Source: Fusobacterium sp. JB019 (GTDB taxonomy: Bacteria; Fusobacteriota; Fusobacteriia; Fusobacteriales; Fusobacteriaceae). From it: 64,000 bases of DNA. The stretch is from assembly GCA_030673965.1 (NCBI GenBank), contig JAUTCN010000002.1, positions 62,001 to 126,000 of the forward strand, read 5' to 3'. A program made the position numbers and the translations under genes. The notes beneath the pieces are model-generated. The model had not been told where the DNA came from. It saw only the letters and a list, made by a program, of their open reading frames with translations, and searched no databases. Numbering within the stretch: the first letter of the stretch is position 1; each line of letters begins with the position of its first letter. This document shows, piece by piece, positions 35,213 through 44,242 of this stretch.

Positions 35213-35370
35213 AATAAAACCTCCCTTAACTTTTATTAAAAAATTTATTAATATGATAACATTATAGAGTATTTTAAGAAAAAAATGTTATAAAATAATC
35301 TGAAATGTATAATATTAGTTCTGAGTTGTAAAAAAAGAGTGTGAATAACAAGAGAATTTTGGATATGTAA

Positions 35371-35399
35371 TTTACCTAGATACAGATATGTGTTAAAAT
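35371..35399 (+). promoter_or_regulatory. Promoter of the LytS-type kinase gene
   Basis: TTTACC at 35371, a 17-base spacer and TAAAAT at 35394, with a G-T before the -10. The predicted start is about 28 bases before the AAAGGAG site. Confidence 0.65.
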
Positions 35400-35433
35400 A
35401 ATTTAAGGAAATGAAATTAGAAAGGAGAAAAGA

Positions 35434-37098
35434 ATGTTTAATTTGGGCAGAACTTTAGTAAATAATTTGGGATACATAATAGTTATTTCATTTTTTTTTG
35501 CAAGGTTTACAAAATCTAGATCATTGTTTTCAAAAGAAAAATATACGAAAAAAGAAATTTTATTTTTATCGTTATTTTTTGGATGTTTGGCAATATTAGG
35601 GACTTATTCAGGAGTTGATTATAAGGGGGCAATAGCTAATACTCGAAATATAGGAGTTATAGTTGGAGGTATTTTAATAGCTCCACAAGTAGGTATTTTC
35701 TCAGGAATAATTGCAGGGATTCATAGATACTTTTTAAATGCAGGGGAAGTGACAAGTTTAGCTTGTACTATTTCAACTATTTTTGGAGGTTTTCTCTCAG
35801 CATATATATATAAATATAAAAATGAAAAAAATATATATTTTTATGGATTTTTAAATGGTTTTATAGTTGAAAATTTGAGCATGTTTCTTATTTTAGTTTT
35901 AGCTAAAGATGAAATTATAGCAAAGCAAATAGTTGGTAAAATATATTTTCCTATGATATTATCAAATTCTTTAGGAATTCCCATTGTAATATATATAATA
36001 AAAAATATTATAGATGAAAGAGAAATGTTAGCTGGAAAACAAGCTATGCTCTCTTTAGAAATAGCTAATAAAACCTTACCTTATTTTATGAAAGGTGAAA
36101 ATTTAAATGAAGTTTGTAAAATAATTATGGAAAGTTTAGGAGCAAAAACAGTTGTTCTTTCAAACAGGAAAAATATAATTGCAAGTTACTGCTATAATGA
36201 TTCTTATAAAATAGAACATACACAAATAAAAAGTGAAATAGTAAAAAGAGTAATTGAAACAGATAAGCTTTATATTTCTAATAAAATGTTTAATAAAAAT
36301 GAATTTTTATGTGTTAATGGAGATGTGAAATCTTGTATAATAGCTCCCTTACATAATGGAACAAAGGTTTCAGGGACGTTGAAAATATATTTTGATAGAT
36401 TTGAGGGAATTACAGAAAGTAATAGATTATTAGTTTTAGGATTATCACAACTTATTTCGACACAGTTAGAATTATCCAAAATAGAAAAACTAGAAACAAT
36501 GGCAAAGGATGCAAATTTAAAAATGCTTCAGACACAGATAAATCCACATTTTTTATTTAATGCTTTAAATACAATATCTTCTTTTATTAGGATGAATCCA
36601 GAAAAAGCAAGACAGATAATTTTAGATTTATCTACTTTTTTAAGATTTAATTTAGATGAACTTAATAAAGAAGTAACTGTAGAAAAAGAATTAGAACAGG
36701 TAAAAGCTTACGTTAATATTGAAAAAGCAAGATTTGGAGATAAAATAAATGTTGAATATAATATAGATGATGCTTCTTGCAATTTAAATATTCCAAGCCT
36801 TATAATTCAACCTTTAGTAGAAAATAGTATAAAGCATGGAATATTAAAGAAAAATGAAGGAGGAAATGTTTTAATTGAAATACATTGTGATGATGAAAAT
36901 AAATTAAATATAAAGATAATTGATGATGGAATTGGAATTTCAGAGGAAATTATAGAAAAATTAAAAAATAATAAATTAGAAAAAGGTATTGGCCTTAAAA
37001 ATGTACATAATAGATTAGAATTGATATATGGAAAAGGTCTTGAAATAAAAAGATTAAAGGAAGGAACTGAAATATCTTTTAAAATAAAGTGTGAATAA
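35434..37098 (+). CDS. LytS/BtsS-type sensor histidine kinase
   Basis: A 554-residue membrane sensor kinase. The 5TM-5TMR_LYT sensor region covers about residues 1-200 (GIIAGIHRYFLNAGEVTSLAC is typical). A GAF-like domain spans about 210-350. The His_kinase domain has the phosphoacceptor in QINPHFLFNALNTI (about His371), and the ATPase domain has LIIQPLVENSIKHG and IIDDGIGIS. It is paired with the LytTR regulator 15 bases downstream. Because cstA lies divergently upstream, sensing external pyruvate, as proposed for BtsS, is likely but unproven. Confidence 0.94.
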   Translation: MFNLGRTLVNNLGYIIVISFFFARFTKSRSLFSKEKYTKKEILFLSLFFGCLAILGTYSGVDYKGAIANTRNIGVIVGGILIAPQVGIFSGIIAGIHRYFLNAGEVTSLACTISTIFGGFLSAYIYKYKNEKNIYFYGFLNGFIVENLSMFLILVLAKDEIIAKQIVGKIYFPMILSNSLGIPIVIYIIKNIIDEREMLAGKQAMLSLEIANKTLPYFMKGENLNEVCKIIMESLGAKTVVLSNRKNIIASYCYNDSYKIEHTQIKSEIVKRVIETDKLYISNKMFNKNEFLCVNGDVKSCIIAPLHNGTKVSGTLKIYFDRFEGITESNRLLVLGLSQLISTQLELSKIEKLETMAKDANLKMLQTQINPHFLFNALNTISSFIRMNPEKARQIILDLSTFLRFNLDELNKEVTVEKELEQVKAYVNIEKARFGDKINVEYNIDDASCNLNIPSLIIQPLVENSIKHGILKKNEGGNVLIEIHCDDENKLNIKIIDDGIGISEEIIEKLKNNKLEKGIGLKNVHNRLELIYGKGLEIKRLKEGTEISFKIKCE

Positions 37099-37112
37099 TT
37101 AAGGAGAAAAGA

Positions 37113-37838
37113 ATGTTGAATTATATAATTGTTGAGGATGAGATGCCTGCAAGAGAAGAATTGAAATATTTTTTAAAAAAATGGGAGGAATTAAATTTAG
37201 TAGAAGAATTTGATAATCCTTTAGATACTTTAAAATATTTTCAAAATAAAAATGAAATAGATGTTGTTTTTTTAGATATAAACATGCCTAGTATAGATGG
37301 AGTTTCATTGGCAAAATTATTACTGAAGCTAAAAAATGATATAAAGATTATATTTGTAACAGCTTACAAAGAACATGCTTTAGATGCATTTGAAATAAAA
37401 GCTTTTGATTATATTTTAAAACCTTATTCTGAAGAAAGAATAGATAAAGTAATACTAGATTTATTAGATGAAAAGAAAGAAAAATTTGAGCATAAAAACG
37501 TTTTAGTCAATAAAATAGCAGTTCATGATGAGGATAGATTAAGAATAATCTTTTTAAATGAAATTTATTTTATTGAAGTTTTAGATAAGGAATGTATAAT
37601 TCATACTAAAGAAAAATGTTATAAATCTAAACTTAAACTAGCTAAGTTTGAAAATATTTTACCAAAAGATAGATTTTATAGATGCCATAGGTCTTATATC
37701 GTTAATTTAAATAAAATAATAGAGATAGATGCTTGGTTTAATGGTAGTTATTATATAAAACTTGAAGAATTAAAAGATAAAATTCCTATTAGTAGAGGAA
37801 ATATGAAAAAGTTAAAAGAGATTTTTGTGATAAAATAA
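37113..37838 (+). CDS. LytTR-family response regulator
   Basis: A 241-residue regulator. The receiver domain (about 1-120) has phosphoacceptor D54 in VFLDINMPSIDG and the switch-lysine region FDYILKPYSEERI. The C-terminal LytTR DNA-binding domain spans about 135-240 (RFYRCHRSYIVNLNKIIEID is typical). GGAG lies before the ATG. It forms an operon with the kinase. The probable target is the divergent cstA promoter, as with BtsR and BtsT; the binding site was not identified. Confidence 0.94.
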   Translation: MLNYIIVEDEMPAREELKYFLKKWEELNLVEEFDNPLDTLKYFQNKNEIDVVFLDINMPSIDGVSLAKLLLKLKNDIKIIFVTAYKEHALDAFEIKAFDYILKPYSEERIDKVILDLLDEKKEKFEHKNVLVNKIAVHDEDRLRIIFLNEIYFIEVLDKECIIHTKEKCYKSKLKLAKFENILPKDRFYRCHRSYIVNLNKIIEIDAWFNGSYYIKLEELKDKIPISRGNMKKLKEIFVIK

Positions 37839-37960
37839 TATTTTATATATTTGAAAGTTGATTTATTTAAAAAATGTGCTATACTAAATTCAAAAGCCTT
37901 TTAAAAGTTTTAACGAAAAATAATTAAAGTTTTATTTAAATATGTTTGGAGGTTAAAAAT

Positions 37961-38149
37961 ATGGCTGGAGTTAAAGGGAAAAGTGGAAGAAAAAGTCAAG
38001 GGAAAGTAAAAAAAATGTTTGGATATAGATATACTCAGCAAGAGTATGAGTATTTAAATAAAGTGCTAACCGAAGCAAGAACTTCTTACAAAACAACGTC
38101 TAGATCAATTTTAGAAATATTTAAATATTACGAAAAAGGATTGAGTTAA
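37961..38149 (+). CDS. Small basic hypothetical protein (62 residues)
   Basis: A 62-residue protein beginning MAGVKGKSGRKSQGKVKK, followed by FGYRYTQQEYEYLNKVLTEA and ending EIFKYYEKGLS. The basic flexible N-terminus followed by a strand-like and a helical part resembles small ribbon-helix-helix or phage-type DNA-binding proteins, but I cannot assign a family. The start at 37961 follows GGAGG by eight bases; an in-frame ATG at 37946 lies before that site. It has its own short intergenic region between the LytTR regulator and the xanthine permease leader. Confidence 0.7.
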   Translation: MAGVKGKSGRKSQGKVKKMFGYRYTQQEYEYLNKVLTEARTSYKTTSRSILEIFKYYEKGLS

Positions 38150-38172
38150 AAAAAGGATGGACAAAAAAAGAA

Positions 38173-38201
38173 TTGACAAAATAAGAAAATTTTAGTAGAA
38201 T
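38173..38201 (+). promoter_or_regulatory. Promoter of the xanthine-type permease
   Basis: TTGACA at 38173, a 17-base spacer and TAGAAT at 38196. The RNA would start near 38208, exactly at the 5' strand of the aptamer P1 helix. Confidence 0.85.
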
Positions 38202-38208
38202 TGTTTCA

Positions 38209-38272
38209 ACTTATATATGCTTGTAATTGGACAAGCGTTTCTACGACTAACCGTAAATTAGTTACTATAAGT
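38209..38272 (+). promoter_or_regulatory. Purine riboswitch aptamer (guanine-type) of the permease gene
   Basis: P1 is ACTTATA/TATAAGT, P2 GCTTGT/ACAAGC, J2/3 GTTTCTAC, and P3 GACTAA/TTAGTT with loop CCGTAAA. J3/1 is ACTATAAG with C at the specifier position, the guanine/hypoxanthine type. No clear terminator with a T run follows. Instead TCCTC at 38354-38358 can pair with the GAGGA of the ribosome site at 38407-38411, which suggests translational control. Confidence 0.92.
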
Positions 38273-38419
38273 GGATTTGTTTTTATTATTATTTAAAAAG
38301 TTATCTGTACGTTTTTTATTGTATGGAAGCTGTTTTTATTAAAATTATAATAATCCTCTTAGAGTAATTGGTTTTATGTTAGCAATAAAACTTTAATTAT
38401 CTTTAGGAGGACTTTTTTT

Positions 38420-39808
38420 ATGAGAAACTATTCACCATATGAGCTGGATGGGAAACCAAAATTATTAGATGCAGTACCACTAGGGTTGCAACATGTACTT
38501 GCTATGTTTGTAAGTAACATAACCCCTGTTATTATTGTTTTAGGAGTTTTAAATATCCCATTAGAGACGAAGACATCTCTTATTCAAGCTTGTATGTTTG
38601 TTGCAGGGATAAATACTTTAATTCAAAATTATACTTTAGGACCATTTGGTGCTAAATTGCCAGTTGTTATGGGATCTAACTTTGCTTTTGTTCCTGTTTG
38701 TATATCAGTTGGAACTAAGTATGGAATGGAAGGAATACTAGGAGCAGTACTTGTTGGAGGACTTTTTGAAATATTAGTTGGAATGTTTATTAAGAAAATA
38801 AGAAGATATTTTCCACCAATAGTTACTGGAGTAGTTGTTTTATCAATAGGACTTTCATTAATTCCTGTTGGAATCAATTCATTTGCAGGAGGATTTGGAG
38901 CTAGTGATTTTGGATCTTATTCAAATTTATTTATAGGTGGATTAGTTTTATTTTTAGTAATAGTATTTAAGCAATTTGGAAAAGGAATGTGGTCAACAGC
39001 TTCTATATTCATAGCTACTGTAATTGGATATGTTGTTGCTTTATTCTTTGGAAAAGTTGATTTATCAGGTGTTGCTCAAGCAGGTTTAGTAAATATTCCA
39101 AAACCATTTGTTTATGGAATGAGTTTTCATATAGATGCTATTCTTGCTATGATAGTTATGTTTATAGTTTCTGCAGTTGAAACTATGGGAGATATGTCAG
39201 GAATAACTATGGGTGGAGCAGATAGAGAATTAACAGATAGAGAATTATCTGGAGGGATAATGGGAGATGGGCTAGGTTGTGTAATAGCTTCTTGTTTCTC
39301 AGTTTTACCAACAACTTCTTTTAGTCAGAATGTTGGAATTATCGCAATGACTAAAATAATGAGTAGATTTGTAGTAGTTGTAGGATCTTTAATATTAATG
39401 TGTGGAGCATTTTTTCCTAAATTAGGAGTTGTTTTAGTAGCCATTCCTCAAAGTGTTATTGGTGGAAGTTTAGTTATGATATTTGCTATGATATTTATAA
39501 GCGGAGTAGAATTAATAACAAAAGAACCTTTAGGAAATAAAAATTCTACTATATTAGCAGCATCTTTAGGAATAGGATTTGGATTGGGAGCTGTACCAGA
39601 GGCAATACAATTTTTACCAGAAGGAATTAAACTTTTATTTGGCGGATCAGGAATAGCAGTATCAGCAGCAGTTGCAGTTGTTTTAAATATAGTATTACCT
39701 AATGATAAACCACAAACAACTAAGCTAAAAGATGCAAAAGAATTTGAGCCAAAGAAAAAAGAAAAAGAATATTCAGCTCCAGTTGTTGCAAGTTCTCAAG
39801 CAAAATAA
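38420..39808 (+). CDS. pbuX: NCS2 xanthine/uric acid-type purine permease
   Basis: A 462-residue symporter with about 14 membrane segments. It begins with YELDGKPKLLDAVPLGLQHVLAMF, the usual start of the xanthine/uracil permease family. It carries GSNFAFVPVCISVG and the family motif in CFSVLPTTSFSQNVGIIAMTK. Xanthine or another oxopurine is favoured over uracil because of the FSQNVG segment and the purine riboswitch in the leader. The start ATG follows TAGGAGGA. The charged C-terminal tail (about residues 432-462, KPQTTKLKDAKEFEPKKKEK) is cytoplasmic and not conserved. Confidence 0.9.
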   Translation: MRNYSPYELDGKPKLLDAVPLGLQHVLAMFVSNITPVIIVLGVLNIPLETKTSLIQACMFVAGINTLIQNYTLGPFGAKLPVVMGSNFAFVPVCISVGTKYGMEGILGAVLVGGLFEILVGMFIKKIRRYFPPIVTGVVVLSIGLSLIPVGINSFAGGFGASDFGSYSNLFIGGLVLFLVIVFKQFGKGMWSTASIFIATVIGYVVALFFGKVDLSGVAQAGLVNIPKPFVYGMSFHIDAILAMIVMFIVSAVETMGDMSGITMGGADRELTDRELSGGIMGDGLGCVIASCFSVLPTTSFSQNVGIIAMTKIMSRFVVVVGSLILMCGAFFPKLGVVLVAIPQSVIGGSLVMIFAMIFISGVELITKEPLGNKNSTILAASLGIGFGLGAVPEAIQFLPEGIKLLFGGSGIAVSAAVAVVLNIVLPNDKPQTTKLKDAKEFEPKKKEKEYSAPVVASSQAK

Positions 39809-39825
39809 CAAAATAATAAAAAGAT

Positions 39826-39861
39826 AAAAAGGACTTAATTAAATATTAAGTCCTTTTTTTT
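39826..39861. terminator. Bidirectional terminator between pbuX and MATE genes
   Basis: A perfect 12-bp stem AAAGGACTTAAT/ATTAAGTCCTTT (39828-39839 and 39845-39856). The T run on the plus strand is nine bases long. The last codons of the MATE gene are inside the stem. Confidence 0.9.
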
Positions 39862-41236
39862 GTTCTATTTCTAAAGTTTTAATTATACGATATTCTTTTC
39901 TTAAGAAAAATATTGTAACAGTTAAAGCTAATAAATCAGATATAGGAGCAGAGAAGAAGACTCCCTCTATTCCAAATAACATAGGTAATAATATAATTAG
40001 AGGCAATAAGAATAAGAATTGTCTGGTGATAGCTATAAATAAACCAATTTTTCCTTTTCCAATTGCACTAAAAAAGTTTCCAGAGAAAATTTGTATGAAA
40101 TTAGCAAATGTAAAGAACATAAATATTCTAAAAAACTTTTCAGCAAACATAAAATATTCACTACTACCTTTTCCGAAAATAGAAATAATCTCTTTTGGAA
40201 ATGTTTGAAATAAAATAAAAGCAGTTATAGATACAAAGGAATCATATTTTAAAGCTAATTTAATAGTTTTAATAACTCGGTCGTATTGCTTAGAGCCAAT
40301 ATTATATCCTAGAATAGGTTGAGCTCCTTGGGAAATTCCAATAATAATATATAGAAATAAAATATTAATTTTTAAAATAATTCCAACACAAGCAAGGGGA
40401 ATTTCAGCTCCATAAATTGATCTAGCTCCATAGTAGGTGAGTACATTATTCATACTTATTTGAACTAGCATAAGGCCTAATTGATTTATAGATTGCGACA
40501 TACCTAATAAACAGATATGTTTAAATATTTTTAATCTTGGGAAAATAAATGGGTAAAAATTTAATTTGAAACTTTTAAACTTTTTAACTAAATAAAATAC
40601 AGCTAGTAAGCAGGATAAGAATTGTCCAATAATTGTTGCCCAAGCTGCTCCAGCTATACCCATATTAAATTTAAAAATAAATAGAGGATCTAAAATAATA
40701 TTAGTGATTCCTCCAACTAAAGTAATAATCATTGCAAATTTAGGACTACCATCTGCTCTAATCCAAAATGTAGCAGCAGAAAATAGAATGAAAAAAGGGA
40801 TTCCTAAAGCTGTAATTTTAGTATAAGTTAAAGCATAGGGCATAATTTCTTTAGTGGCTCCAAAAATTAATAGTATTTTTTCTACATTTAACAAAAGTAC
40901 AATAGTAAAAGCTAGAGAAAGAAAAATATTTAAAATCAAGCCATTTTCTATAATTTGTTTAGCTTTTTCAATATTTTTTTCACCAAGAGCGATACTAAAG
41001 CAAGCAGAAGTACCAATTCCAGTTAATAATATTATGGATGTACAAATACTAATGATTGGAAAAGTGATGTTAGTAGCTGCGTTTCCTAAAAAACCAACAC
41101 TGTGCCCTATGAAAATTTGATCTACTATATTGTAAACAGCAGTGGTGACCAGTGCAATTATAGCAGGAATGGAAAATTTTAATAGAAGTAAAGATATTCT
41201 ATTTTTACCTAATATATTGTTGTTATCTGAATTCAA
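39839..41236 (-). CDS. MATE-family multidrug/Na+ antiporter
   Basis: A 465-residue membrane protein with 12 segments in two related halves. It begins RISLLLLKFSIPAIIALVTTAVYNIVDQIFIGH, a textbook MATE N-terminus, and has GISQGAQPILGYNIGSKQYDRV in the second half. It exports cationic drugs or metabolites in exchange for H+ or Na+; the substrate is unknown. The start is TTG at 41236 with AGGAGG seven bases upstream. It is transcribed alone, after the terminator of the nrd operon. Confidence 0.93.
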   Translation of the reverse strand: MNSDNNNILGKNRISLLLLKFSIPAIIALVTTAVYNIVDQIFIGHSVGFLGNAATNITFPIISICTSIILLTGIGTSACFSIALGEKNIEKAKQIIENGLILNIFLSLAFTIVLLLNVEKILLIFGATKEIMPYALTYTKITALGIPFFILFSAATFWIRADGSPKFAMIITLVGGITNIILDPLFIFKFNMGIAGAAWATIIGQFLSCLLAVFYLVKKFKSFKLNFYPFIFPRLKIFKHICLLGMSQSINQLGLMLVQISMNNVLTYYGARSIYGAEIPLACVGIILKINILFLYIIIGISQGAQPILGYNIGSKQYDRVIKTIKLALKYDSFVSITAFILFQTFPKEIISIFGKGSSEYFMFAEKFFRIFMFFTFANFIQIFSGNFFSAIGKGKIGLFIAITRQFLFLLPLIILLPMLFGIEGVFFSAPISDLLALTVTIFFLRKEYRIIKTLEIEQKKGLNI

Positions 41237-41303
41237 AATGAAGCCTCCTAAATTTAATATCTCTTTTTAAGTTTAGCTAATTTAAATAAAAAAGTCAATT
41301 AAT

Positions 41304-41351
41304 AAAAAAAACATAAAAGTAGTCATCTTTTAAATAATTACTTTTATGTTT
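41304..41351 (-). terminator. Terminator of the nrdDG operon
   Basis: A 12-bp stem AACATAAAAGTA/TACTTTTATGTT (41310-41321 and 41339-41350) with a 17-base loop and a T run on the minus strand, just after nrdG. Confidence 0.75.
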
Positions 41352-41356
41352 TTATA

Positions 41357-41845
41357 TTATTTGTTTTTCAAATAGATAATTCTTTGATTTTTAGATCCTC
41401 TAAACTTAAGAGAGATATCTTTTTCTTCTTCAATAAAAGGACCATCAACAAGAACATCAATATAACTTAATAGCTCGTCAGTTACTTCACAATATTTTTT
41501 TCCATTAGGAACTAAATCTTGATCATAAATATAACCTGTAAAGAACCATAAATCTTTATGTGGAAATTTATGGTTAACCTTCTTGATGAAAGGTAATAAA
41601 TCTTTTTGATTTTCTGGCTCGAAAGGTTCTCCTCCAAGAACAGTTAATCCCTTAATATGTTTTTGTTCTAGTAGATTTAGTATTTCATTTTCAGTATCCA
41701 AATTAAATTCTTGTCCATATTTAAAGTTCCAAGTTTCTGGGTTAAAGCAGTTTTTACAGCAATTTCTACATCCAGAAACAAAGAGAGAAACTCGAACTCC
41801 TTCTCCATTAGCGATATCTATTTTTTTTATATTTCCATAGTACAT
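41357..41845 (-). CDS. nrdG: Anaerobic ribonucleotide reductase activating protein NrdG
   Basis: A 162-residue radical-SAM enzyme that installs the glycyl radical on NrdD. The radical-SAM CX3CX2C motif is in SGCRNCCKNCFNPETW, and the conserved start is MYYGNIKKIDIANGEGVRVSLF. The motif GLTVLGGEPFEPEN is also characteristic. AAGGAAG precedes the ATG. It follows nrdD by 14 bases on the same strand, the standard operon order. Confidence 0.97.
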   Translation of the reverse strand: MYYGNIKKIDIANGEGVRVSLFVSGCRNCCKNCFNPETWNFKYGQEFNLDTENEILNLLEQKHIKGLTVLGGEPFEPENQKDLLPFIKKVNHKFPHKDLWFFTGYIYDQDLVPNGKKYCEVTDELLSYIDVLVDGPFIEEEKDISLKFRGSKNQRIIYLKNK

Positions 41846-41859
41846 AAAGACTTCCTTTT

Positions 41860-44022
41860 TTATAAATGTAAAACTCTTTCTTTAATTTCTTGAGTTCTTC
41901 CTTGATTCCAATATTGAGTTCCAATATACCCACAAGTTCTTCTAGCAACGTTCATTGTGTTTTGATCGGTGTTTCCACAATTAGGGCATTCCCAAATTAA
42001 TTTTCCATTTTCATCTTCTTTAATTTCTATTTCACCTGTATAACCACACTTTTGACAGTAATCACTTTTAGTATTTATTTCAGCATACATGATATTGTCA
42101 TAAATGTGTTCAAGAACAGACATAACAGCTTCTAAGTTTTTCTCCATATTAGGGACTTCTATGTAGCTAATAGCTCCTCCAGGAGATAGTTCTTGGAACT
42201 TTGATTCAAAACTTAATTTAGAAAAAGCATCAATGTTTTCAGAAACATGGATATGATAGCTATTTGTGATATAGTTTTTATCAGTAACTCCCTCTATTAT
42301 TCCAAATCTTTTCTTCAATAGTTTAGAAAATTTATAAGTTGTACTTTCTAAAGGTGTTCCATAAACTGAGAAATCAATATTATGTTCTTTCTTCCAATTA
42401 GCACAAGCTTCATTTAAATGTTTCATAACTTCTAAAGCAAAAGGAGTTGCATCAGGATCAGTGTGAGATTTTCCAGTCATATATTTAGTACACTCATAAA
42501 GCCCAGCATAACCTAAAGAAATTGTAGAATATCCATCAAATAATAATTCATCAATTACTTCCCCTTTTTTTAATCTAGCTAAAGCACCATTTTGCCATAA
42601 AATTGGAGCAACATCTGAAATAGTTCCCTTTAAACGATTATGTCTAGCCATTAAAGCTCTATAACAAATTTCTAAACGTTCATTAAAAATTTCCCAAAAT
42701 TTATCAATATTTTTTTCAGAAGAACAAGCAATATCAACTAAATTAATAGTAACAACTCCTTGATTAAATCTTCCATAAAATTTAGGATTGTTTTCTTTAT
42801 CATGATAAACAGTTAAAAAAGAACGACATCCCATACAAGTATAACAATTATCATCTTTTAATTCTTTCATTTTCTTTTCAGAAATATAGTCAGGTACCAT
42901 ACGCTTAGCAGTACATTTTCCTGCTTTTTCAGTTAAGTAATAATAAGGAGAATCTTTGTGAATGTTATTTTCTTGAAGTACATAAATCAATTTAGGGAAA
43001 GCAGGTGTAACCCAAATTCCTTGTTCGTTTTTAACTCCTTGATAACGTTGGTCTAAAACTTCTTCTATTATCATTGCTAGATCTTTTTCTTCTTGCTTGT
43101 TCTTAGCTTCTCCTAAATACATAAATACTGTAACAAAAGGAGATTGTCCATTTGTTGTCATAAGAGTAACTACTTGATATTGAATAGTTTGAACTCCACG
43201 ATTAACTTCTTCTCTAACTCTTTTTTCAACTAATTTATTAAATTTTTCTTCAGTTATTTCAAGGCCTATTTCTTCAAAACTATCTCTTAATTGTTTTTTT
43301 ATTTTATTTCTACTTACTTCAACAAAAGGAGCTAAATGAGCAAGGGAAATACTTTGTCCTCCGTATTGAGAACTTGCAACTTGAGCAATTATTTGAGTAG
43401 CTATATTACAAGCTGTAGAAAAAGAATGAGGTTTATCAATTCTAGTTCCACTGATTACAGTTCCATTTTGTAACATATCTTCTAAATTAACTAAATCACA
43501 GTTGTGCATATGTTGAGCAAAATAATCAGCATCATGAAAATGAATAATTCCTTTATCGTGAGCATCAACAATATCTGGATCTAATAGGAAACGTTTTGTA
43601 ATATCCTTGCTAACTTCTCCAGCCATATAATCTCTTTGAACACTTACAACAGTTGAATTTTTATTAGAATTTTCTTGCTTTATTTCTTCATTAGAGCTGT
43701 TAAGTAAGCTTAAAATTTGAGCATCTGTAGAATTAGATTTTCTAACTAAAGCTCTTTTATATCTGTATGTAATATATTTTTTAGCAACAGAAAAAGATTT
43801 GTTTTCCATTAAATTTAATTCAACAAGATCTTGAATATCTTCAACATTTAATGAATGATCTGAATTTATACAGATACTTTCAACAGTATTTGATATTTTA
43901 GCGATGTTTTCATCAGAAATTTTTTCAGTTTCTGTTACCTCTTTGTTTGCTTTTTTAATTGCGTTTTCAATTTTACTAATATCAAAATCTACTTCCATTC
44001 CACTTCTTTTTATTATTTTCAT
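41860..44022 (-). CDS. nrdD: Anaerobic ribonucleoside-triphosphate reductase (class III) NrdD
   Basis: A 720-residue enzyme that reduces NTPs to dNTPs without oxygen. The N-terminal ATP-cone (about 1-90, KIIKRSGMEVDFDISKIENAIKKA) gives allosteric control. The catalytic part contains DNCYTCMGCRSFLT with active-site cysteines. The C-terminal zinc site is CQKCGYTGEI and CPNCGN, and the glycyl radical is G698 in RTCGYIGTQ. The ATG at 44022 with AAGGGG upstream is preferred to a GTG four codons earlier. Two NrdR boxes overlap its promoter. Confidence 0.97.
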   Translation of the reverse strand: MKIIKRSGMEVDFDISKIENAIKKANKEVTETEKISDENIAKISNTVESICINSDHSLNVEDIQDLVELNLMENKSFSVAKKYITYRYKRALVRKSNSTDAQILSLLNSSNEEIKQENSNKNSTVVSVQRDYMAGEVSKDITKRFLLDPDIVDAHDKGIIHFHDADYFAQHMHNCDLVNLEDMLQNGTVISGTRIDKPHSFSTACNIATQIIAQVASSQYGGQSISLAHLAPFVEVSRNKIKKQLRDSFEEIGLEITEEKFNKLVEKRVREEVNRGVQTIQYQVVTLMTTNGQSPFVTVFMYLGEAKNKQEEKDLAMIIEEVLDQRYQGVKNEQGIWVTPAFPKLIYVLQENNIHKDSPYYYLTEKAGKCTAKRMVPDYISEKKMKELKDDNCYTCMGCRSFLTVYHDKENNPKFYGRFNQGVVTINLVDIACSSEKNIDKFWEIFNERLEICYRALMARHNRLKGTISDVAPILWQNGALARLKKGEVIDELLFDGYSTISLGYAGLYECTKYMTGKSHTDPDATPFALEVMKHLNEACANWKKEHNIDFSVYGTPLESTTYKFSKLLKKRFGIIEGVTDKNYITNSYHIHVSENIDAFSKLSFESKFQELSPGGAISYIEVPNMEKNLEAVMSVLEHIYDNIMYAEINTKSDYCQKCGYTGEIEIKEDENGKLIWECPNCGNTDQNTMNVARRTCGYIGTQYWNQGRTQEIKERVLHL

Positions 44023-44074
44023 AAAAATATGCACCCCTTCATTTAAAATAGATTATAAAAATAAATCTAGGATA

Positions 44075-44124
44075 ATAATACCATATATAGCGTTCCTTTT
44101 CAAGAAAAACAACTATATATTGTG
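44075..44124 (-). promoter_or_regulatory. nrdD promoter with two NrdR boxes
   Basis: On the minus strand TTGAAA (plus 44098-44103), a 17-base spacer and TATTAT (plus 44075-44080) form the promoter. Two palindromic TATATA-centred boxes lie at about 44080-44095 and 44109-44124 (ACTATATATTGTG). Their centres are about 31 bases apart, three helical turns, as expected for tandem NrdR boxes. One lies in the spacer and one just upstream of -35, which suits repression by the ATP/dATP-sensing regulator NrdR, whose gene is not in the window. Confidence 0.8.
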
Positions 44125-44242
44125 TTTTCTAGGGAGAAAGTCTAGAATTATCAATAAAAAATTAGAATTTTTTTTTTGGTGAAATTATAGTATAATAGTT
44201 AATATAGAATTATAAAAAATAAATTATTATTAGGGGTAGATA

